NCBI GenBank assembly: GCA_012295275.1 | Contig: CM022670.1 | Coordinates: forward strand, 25,003,755-25,067,754 | Direction of reading: 5' to 3' | DNA length: 64,000 nt | From: Chrysomallon squamiferum | Taxonomy: Eukaryota > Mollusca > Gastropoda > Neomphalida > Peltospiridae | Part shown: positions 14,338-64,000 of the stretch, in pieces | How the letters are laid out: the number at the start of each line of letters is the position of its first letter | Numbering within the stretch: position 1 is the first letter of the stretch | Translations under genes and position numbers: made by a program | Notes under the pieces: generated by a model | The model's input: only the letters and a program-made list of their open reading frames with translations | Told to the model about the DNA's origin: nothing | Database searches by the model: none

Positions 14338-15876
14338 CTTTATTATAACTGCCCGTCTGACGTTTGAGTAATAACTATTGCGTCTTGAACTATTATTTGA
14401 TACTTGGAACATTTAAAAAAACATGTTGATAATTTTTCTCAACAACAAATAATTATTATATTATACTAATTGTATCGGTGGTACAATAATCCGTGCATAT
14501 TTCATCAAGATCACGGTATTAAACACAGTCTGTCTCATAAAAAATAATTAACAATACAAAAACAAAAAACAAAATCCAACCAAACAAAACAACAACAACA
14601 ACAATAATAAAATGATAATGGTAATGATAATGCTTTCATATTACATAATTCCGCTAATCTTATTTCTAGAGAAATATGGTAGCCTCGTAGACTAAATGAA
14701 AAGTGCTTCACGACTTTTGCCCTTTTCATATTATTATCAAACAGTTTGCATTCAGATGTATTATGTTTCACAGTTCCTTCAGTTTTTAATAGAATAACGA
14801 TTTATACAATTAGAACAAATGGGGTTCAGTTTAGATTTCAAAGATATTGATGGAGAACTTTGTTTTCGTCGCAAACTGTAGCCTTTTCAGTAGTAACCTA
14901 ACCGTTGGGTATGGGTCAGACTCATTCTTCAGTTAGTTTTTCCCTGCTTGGATTAGCCGCCAACAAATGCAAAATTCCTTTTATTTTAATCAGAAAATGA
15001 ATGATTTAGGTATTAGTTATAAAATTATCGGTGAACTAATGATAATATATCCAATTACAAGTTTTTACAAATCAACAAGATAAAATAAAAATCATTGATG
15101 CAATAATTATAAATACCTTTTAATATTAATGTGATGATACCTGTATAAAATTTGAAGTTTAATATCGACAAGCTGTTTACATTTTTTTTTTTCACCCTAC
15201 ATCTCCTGTAAAAAGCAAATCGACCTCTCTTATGACGTAAAAGTATTGTTAGAGTCATAAGTCTATTATTAACTTGTCGTAAATATACGCAAAAATGACT
15301 ACCAATGTTCAAGTGAGGATTTCACAGTAACGTTCAACATTATAAATTAAATCATTCAATTTATTAAAAAAATGTAATGTTAAAAAAAATCTTTGTTACA
15401 TGAGATTATTACGTCATTAATTTATTTTGTTTCTACTCTGAAACTCCTAATGCATAGGACGGGTTTTAATTACAGTATTAATATTATTTGTAATAATGTT
15501 ACAACAATCGTAATTTTTTGGTAACGAATAAAAACAACAACAACAAAAACACAATCGTTTTGACCAGGTTTCTGTTACCTGAACTTGATACATGTACATG
15601 TTTGCATTATTACGATTGTGGAATTGTTTCTCTAAAATCTGACAATACGATATGAATAAAATCACGTTGAAGTTGCTTTTAGAGCTGGCTGGAACGTAAT
15701 TGATTTATAAGACTATAAGACTGCATTATTTTGTTTGACTTCGACATGGCAAAGATTTTTCTATTTTATTTTATATGAATAATACGATATACTGTTAGTA
15801 TTAATACTGCTAGTAACACTACTGTTGCTGCTGCTTCTGCCACTGCTATTTAAATAAAACTTAAATTATTTTTCAG

Positions 15877-16136
15877 AAAGAAGATAAATAATCAAAATGT
15901 CCTCAGCACTCAGTGACCCTGTCACAATGTCCGATGACCACAGTGCTTTCACCAGGTCCGAAGAGTCAGGATATACACGTGTTAATGAGACAAGAAACAG
16001 ACATTCAAGGACTCACTCGTCAGAGGAATCTCCACACCAGTATGAACAGAATGAGAGCAGCTTTGAAAACAGCTGGGTCATGCTTCATTTATCGAAAAAT
16101 CATATCGAGACTCATAGAATTTCAAATAACTACATG
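15877..16136 (+). CDS. First coding exon of a BNIP3/NIX-like gene (tentative)
   Basis: A pyrimidine-rich acceptor ending TTTTTCAG precedes 20 nt of leader with an in-frame TAA, then ATG at 15897. The frame stays open for 80 codons to a donor (ATG|GTAAAT) after 16136, phase 0. The product begins MSSALSDPVTMSDD, is Ser/Glu/His-rich, and contains FENSWVMLHLSKNH. In BNIP3 and NIX, mitophagy receptors of the outer mitochondrial membrane, the N-terminus carries an LC3-interacting WxxL motif in the context GSWVELHF / SSWVELP. Here SWVML keeps W and L at the right spacing. I did not find the BH3-like or transmembrane exons, so the family call rests on one short motif. Codon use and composition are clearly less AT-rich than the flanks, which supports coding status more firmly than identity. 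Confidence 0.5.
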
Positions 16137-16190
16137 GTAAATTTACTTCTCTATTTTCCTTCATTATTTATTTCATTTATTTATTTCACT

Positions 16191-16216
16191 TATCTCTTTC
16201 TTGTTTATATATAATT

Positions 16217-16251
<35 letters not shown>

Positions 16252-16310
16252 TTTCATGTATCTCTTTCTTGTTTATATATAATTTTATTTATTTATTTAT
16301 TTATTTGGTT
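16191..16310. repeat. 68-bp tandem duplication with (ATTT)n
   Basis: TATCTCTTTCTTGTTTATAT... starts at 16191 and again at 16259; each copy is followed by an ATTT array. It lies 55 nt into the intron after the 15877-16136 exon. Confidence 0.85.
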
Positions 16311-16358
16311 CTAAAAGGGAATAAATATAATTAAAAAAGATAATTATTCTCATACCAT

Positions 16359-16360
<2 letters not shown>

Positions 16361-16392
<32 letters not shown>
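16361..16392. repeat. (CA)n microsatellite
   Basis: Sixteen CA units in the intron following the tentative BNIP3-like exon. Confidence 0.95.
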
Positions 16393-16393
<1 letters not shown>

Positions 16394-18659
16394 CATTCAT
16401 AAAACATTCATATTAATATCATAATAATATTTAAGAAAATAAATGAAAGACTTAATTTTAAAACAAATAAACTGAAGTTTAACAAAAAACCACAAAGAAT
16501 AACACAGGCTATTTTACAATAAAATGAGAGTGTATCAATAAACTTTATTATTAACAATGTATTTCAGTTATAAAAGGAGATTAAGATATTGTAAAATCAG
16601 AGCTTGAATTAAAAGTATACTTGAGGTATTCAAATAAAGGGTCTAATACAATTCTTATTATTTACAAGTTTTGGATAACCTGTTTGTCACTCATTACACA
16701 GTGACAACTGGAGTAATGATGTCATTGCATACATTGTGAACTCATACCTGTATTTTTGATAACTACAATAAACTTGAGTGAATTGGCTCCTCACCTGTAT
16801 ACAGTGACATGACAGTTTCAGAAAAATAGAGTTCCCAGATGTTTTTCTGTTGTTATAATTCATTATTAATAAAGCATGAAGAAGAAAAAAAAAAAAAAAT
16901 CATAGAAATATAAAATAATAAAATATAACAGAAGCAAACAGGATATAATTGAAAAACTATTTCTTTATATCACAAAAATTATTTGCAATGCAAAATTTTT
17001 CTATCATATGCTGTTATCATGTTTCTGACTTTTCAACAGGAATAGAGGGATTTTGTAACAATGTTTCAGTCAGTTTAATTTTAGTTTGAGTTCAAGAGAT
17101 GGAAAAGGCATCTGTCCTCCTGTCTTCCAGCAATGAGGTCAGAAGTAGTTCATGATTTATATGACGGATATTAACAAGATGAAATCTGTCAAAGGTACAA
17201 ATCAAATTTTTTTTTTTTTAATCAAGTTTTTACAGATAATTTCCTGTTTTTCATCAGTTAAATTTCTTTGTTACCAATATTTTAGACAAGTTTACATTTT
17301 TTTGGCATTTACTAATCAAAATAAATTAACTGATTTTTGCTAAAGTTTAAACAAAGACAAAAAATAAAATGGAAAATGTCAAAGAAGTGATAATGAAAAG
17401 ATTTCAGAAGATTACAGTGTTTTCAAACTTATCCTTGTGGCTTGCTTATTCATCAGTAGAAACCATTTTACCAAATAATAAACACAACATAAAACCACAA
17501 TGGATACAGTATTCACATTTACTAAAGACAAAGCTTGACACAGAAACAAACAGAGAAGAAAACTGAATACATGGATGGAAGACAAAGAAAAACAGATAAG
17601 CTTATCTTCTTGTGACTACCATACAATTATTATTTAAAATATTGGATGACTAATTAATTTTTGATTTTTCTGCTTCATTTAATTAATTTGTATTATATTA
17701 TATTAATTTATTTATCATCTTTTTCTTTCAATGACTGCACTGAGGCCCAGTAAATTGTTTACATGTTGACATTTGGCTGGTGTTTGTTTGTAATTTACCT
17801 GATGGTAGCTGGTTTAATGTTTCTAACATACTTTGGTAGAGGCTATGGTGAGATATTCAGAGTTTAAAATACAGCCATTGTTTGTATATTCTAATAAAAT
17901 AATGACTGAAACACAATATTTTACTGATGATAATAGTAACTGTGATATTTATTTATCAAATGAGACATTGTCCAGTGTGTACAATCTGTAAAATTAATGT
18001 TTAGGCTTTATCATACCCATAGATATTTCTCCATAGAAATTGTAACTGATCACCTAAAGACTCATTTTTTAACATATTTTTTGATTATATGCTGAACACT
18101 TGCTTCAGTAAACTGAGTAACAGTATTTGATTTTCCTCATAAAAAATGGTAAATTTCTAGAAACCATTATAATGCTAATTATTTTAATATTGCAGATAAA
18201 TAGTTAAATTATAATTTTTATTTAGAATTTTAGCTATATTATTATATCTTTGCATTCTGTTTTAGGAAAAAATTGTTGGAAAATGGCAAAATATTTTCTA
18301 TGGTCATTTTACAAGTTTGTTCATCAAGTATGTTCTAATTTAGTTATTTCCTACTTAATATTAACTAATGTTACTTTTTTTCATAGTAAAATTCATCTTA
18401 AATGGTGTAATTAGGATAAATATATTTTGTATGCTTCCATGTAATTATTTTATTGGGCTAGACATTTACAGTTGACAATAATACAAAATATTTTTGATAG
18501 TATTAAGCTTTTTGTTTTTAACATCAATAATAAATTTCAATTTCATATTACTTTATGAAAATTAAATAACTCAAATTTAATAGAAAAACAGAAAGCATTT
18601 TAAAAATATTTTCACATTCTATATTAGTAAACAAAAAAAAAATATTTTCATTAACTTAT

Positions 18660-18710
<51 letters not shown>

Positions 18711-21412
18711 TTTTTTTACACTTTATATTTTTGTTTTTAAATTTTTGTCAGAATTAAATATAAATCATTTTTATAGTTATACCAATTTTAATTTTTTAAA
18801 CCTTTAAGAATTCAGACTGTACTTAACATTTTTTTTCAATCCACAATTTGATTGATAATGACTTTTCTTTTCATAACAGATTCATTCAGTGCCATTACTG
18901 TCTGTGGCTAAGAGCTGTGAAAATGTAACTTTCTCCTGCAAAAATAATCAAAAATGACTTTGATGAATAGACATCTCTAATTAATTTTCTGTGTTGTGTT
19001 GATAGCTCAGAGTTTTGACAACACTGAACAACTGATGGAGACAACAGGCAGTGTCGGAGGTTTGAAATATTATCAGATATATTTATTTGTTTTATAATCA
19101 AATAATTTATTCGATTAACAAAACAGTATAATAAAAATTAAAATAAATAAAAAGATTTTTTGTAATAAAAAATAAAATAAAATTATACTCAAGCAGTGTT
19201 CATGTTGTTTTTTTAATTTATTTATTTTTTTTTATTTTAGTGTTATCTTTTGTTATTCTTTTCTATATGCAGTTATTTATTGGGATGTCTATACTGTCTG
19301 TGATCCCTGAGTTACTAGAAATTGTGAATGGAATACAATTTGCTCTAAAAAATCAGTGTTAATCTAAATAAACTAAATAAAAAAATAACAGGAGAAGAAG
19401 AACAAAAAAAAAAAAATTGAAGTTAAAGTTATAAGATAAGTATTAATATTTTCTTTTGTTTTTATGTTTTCAAGTAATGTATAAGAAATAAGTTTTACAA
19501 ACATAATTTTTTTATCCATTATACCTGAAATGAACTGCAATAAGAACTGTTTCAAAATCAAAACAGTAATAATTTATGCAATTAATTAATAATTGTTGAT
19601 ATATTATGTATTATTACATTTACATAATTCTGAATTTAAACATACATAATACCGAACTGCACATAAAGAAAGGTGTCACATTTTATTAAAAGATTAAAAG
19701 TAAATATGTGTGACATAGGTTGAATTAAAATATGAAATTGCTTTTCCTTCAGTATTAAATTGTCAGTTCAACAGCAATACATGTGTGCCAATACATGCAG
19801 ATTCCTCTTCTCATTCTAATTAACCTTATATATGTATATATCCTTTTCTTATGAATTGATAATTAACATCTCACTGCATTTTACTGTAAATGGTTATTTT
19901 ACTTACAACTGTTGTTACTATGGTGCCATGAATGAGGAAACTACTTCTTTTTCTACACAGGTCTATGCTTTTTATTAATCAGTAGAAATTTTTACCTGTA
20001 CCTTCATAAAATAATGATGATGATGAAAACAGTAATAACAATAGGCACATGCAAGTGGATAACATGTGCTGTATCTTATTTGTTGGAAAAAAATGTATTT
20101 CAAATAAGGTAGATTAGGTTAATTAAACGTGTTAAAAATACATTTTTATTCAGAGTAAAATAATAATTATTTATGTTGCTGTAAGAAAAATTATTTAAAA
20201 TATTTCAGTTGGGAACCAGGGGTAAACACCATGAACACTAGCCAACTGCTTGATTTGAGAGAATACTGAAGTGTATAAAATTGCTTATAGTCTGTGCTTC
20301 AAGCACATCAGTTATGACTGCAAATTCAAGATAACATGTTAATCAGTGCTCTTATCTCTCATTACACATTAGATGCAAAACAGTTTAATCTCTTGAAGCT
20401 GATTAGGAATACACTGAAGTTTAGAGGTTTTCTTTTTGGTTTACAAATTTACCAGTCACCATCACCTTCAGATGCTGGACAGTTTTATGACCAAAAAAAA
20501 AAAAAAAAAAAAAAAAGTAAAAATCTAAAGATTGTTTTGTGCTGAACTATTGTGATTTGTTGCATATAATAAGAAAACAAACTTTCTTTGAACAACAAAG
20601 CTTTAATTAAATAATTGTTATCACAGGTAATAAAATAGCATATTCAGATCAAGATCAAGAGAACATAAACATGTCATATTAAATGTAAAACATGGAACAA
20701 CAACAACTGGAAACATTTGTAAACATGCTGTGAATTACAATCAATATTAGATATTGAAAATATTTAGATATCACATCATCTAATTAACCAAATTCAGTAT
20801 CTTAAATATTTTATAAATATTATGTTTTGATTTATAATTAAAACATTTGAATGCATTTTTGGTACTGGACGGAATAGATATCAGTATTTCCTGAATTCAC
20901 AAAACAAACTATAATATTTATTATCTGATGGGAAATAACTAGTTAATATAAAACACAAAATCAATAAATGAAGCAACATTACTAAATAAATCTGTCAAAT
21001 AAATACATTTTTATAATTATGGCCTATAGAACAAATGTTTTAATAATAAGATTTTGTTTTAGATTTGATCTTTCTGTCATTATTTAACTTTAATCTGACA
21101 CAAATCTGTTCCACAAAATATTTGCTATGAATACTCAAAACACTTTTTAATTTTAATAAAAGTTAATGAAATTAATCATGAAATATCTGTTGCTTCAACA
21201 ACATTTAACAATATATTTTAAACTGATAATAAATGAGAAAATGTGCTGAAAATCATTATCAAGTGAACAAACTCTAATTAACAGTGAACATTAAACATCA
21301 GTATCAAAATGAATTTAACATGTAAAACAAGTAACTACAGTTTATGCCAACAACTTGGTCTTCAGTCCAATCAGTGCTTTTGTGTTCCAAAAACATGAAT
21401 ATAATAATTATT
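16393..21412. other. Region between the tentative BNIP3-like exon and the DYNC2H1 3' end
   Basis: AT-rich, with (CA)n-(TA)n at 18663-18710 and an A tract at 20493-20516. If the plus-strand gene is real, its remaining exons should be here or inside DYNC2H1 introns. Apart from the weak 18266-18327 candidate I could not recognise a BH3-like or single transmembrane segment with splice sites. Confidence 0.4.
18266..18327 (+). CDS. Weak candidate second exon of the 15.9-kb gene
   Basis: A TTCTGTTTTAG acceptor and a CATCAA|GTATGT donor bound 62 nt that stay open in the phase-0 frame needed after 16136. The spliced reading would be NNYM-EKIVGKWQNIFYG. BNIP3/NIX have the conserved block NGDMEKILLDAQ shortly after the WxxL motif, so M-EKI fits, but nothing after it matches. 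It may be a chance exon-like segment. Confidence 0.2.
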
Positions 21413-21418
21413 TTTATT
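21413..21418 (-). promoter_or_regulatory. DYNC2H1: Candidate polyadenylation signal of DYNC2H1
   Basis: AATAAA on the minus strand, about 163 nt after the DYNC2H1 stop codon. It would give a short 3' UTR. The surroundings are AT-rich, so chance hits of this hexamer are common, and other matches occur further on. Confidence 0.35.
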
Positions 21419-21580
21419 TTATACTAATTACATTAAAGTTAATCCCTCATGTTATTACTTCTGTTACTGTCCATTATGCACACTATTTAGAGTTTAAAAT
21501 GTTCGTATCACATATTAAACAGCACTGAAGAGATGAGATCTGGTGATATTGGAAACTGTAACAGTCGAGTGAGGAAAGAG

Positions 21581-63848
<42,268 letters not shown>

Positions 63849-64000
63849 CTGTAAAGAAAAAGGAGAAACAAAAGATAAATAGAAACCAAATACAAAACGT
63901 AATGCACAATGTAATGTGCAACTGGTCTTAAATTATATAGAATTTTCACACTGCTAGTAGAAATCAGACACACCCAAACACACACACACACACATATATA

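Larger units (their letters stand above)
9361..15876. other. Mostly non-coding stretch upstream of the 15.9-kb exon
   Basis: No exon with protein similarity was recognised. Besides the less AT-rich island (9721-10075) it holds (TTTTA)n at 10625-10668, the CA/126-bp duplication at 11391-11635, TACA-type repeats around 12190-12340, an A tract at 12592-12620, and (CT)n at 14271-14333. A 66-codon minus-strand frame at 10981-11181 has more balanced composition than its surroundings but matches nothing I recognise. Confidence 0.5.

Noticed and set aside
17041-17205. Exon-like segment after TTTCAACAG, with MEKASVLLSS in one frame
   Set aside because: No frame compatible with the 16136 donor stays open, and no similarity beyond MEK was seen.
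19270-19362. Hydrophobic plus-strand frame after an ATATGCAG acceptor, ending in a stop
   Set aside because: Considered as the transmembrane end of a BNIP3-like protein, but the residues do not resemble that segment and the phase is unproven.

Overview
The window looks like nuclear DNA of an animal. It is strongly AT-rich, full of long microsatellites ((CT)n, (CA)n, (TA)n, (ATTT)n, poly-A), and its one large gene is cut into about 72 short exons with GT-AG introns. The very long dinucleotide arrays, short exons, medium introns and a protein close to the vertebrate orthologue fit a lophotrochozoan. A cephalopod mollusc is my best guess, but this is inference and no marker gene settles it.

Right two thirds (about 21.4-63.85 kb, minus strand): almost all of DYNC2H1, the heavy chain of cytoplasmic dynein 2, the motor for retrograde intraflagellar transport in cilia. 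I traced 72 constitutive coding exons from near residue 76 (by comparison with the human protein) to the stop codon. Every intron is GT-AG and every junction keeps phase. The exons sum to 12,710 nt. After allowing for four single-base disruptions this gives 4,236 codons including the stop. With the roughly 75 residues that must lie beyond position 64000, the total is about 4,310 residues, which matches the human length of 4,307/4,314. The tail, linker, AAA1-AAA6, stalk with microtubule-binding domain, and C-terminal domain are all present in order.

Three things stand out in that gene. (1) Four exons carry an apparent 1-nt insertion or deletion; all the others I traced read cleanly in one frame. 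(2) Two candidate phase-0 microexons (18 and 21 nt) sit in the 3.2-kb intron just before the AAA5 nucleotide-site motif. (3) At four separate exon/intron borders the end of the exon plus its 5' splice site is repeated in tandem into the downstream intron, with different unit lengths each time.

Left third (1-21.4 kb): mostly non-coding and microsatellite-rich. The only coding signal I can support is a plus-strand first coding exon (15877-16136) with a WxxL motif resembling the LC3-interacting N-terminus of BNIP3/NIX mitophagy receptors. It would converge on DYNC2H1. A weak second exon may lie at 18266-18327; later exons were not found. A 27-nt inverted repeat with 26 of 27 pairs matching flanks a self-complementary TA/TG/CA array at about 9 kb, giving a potential hairpin of roughly 320 nt. 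Tandem duplications with 116-, 126-, 68- and 50-bp units occur elsewhere.
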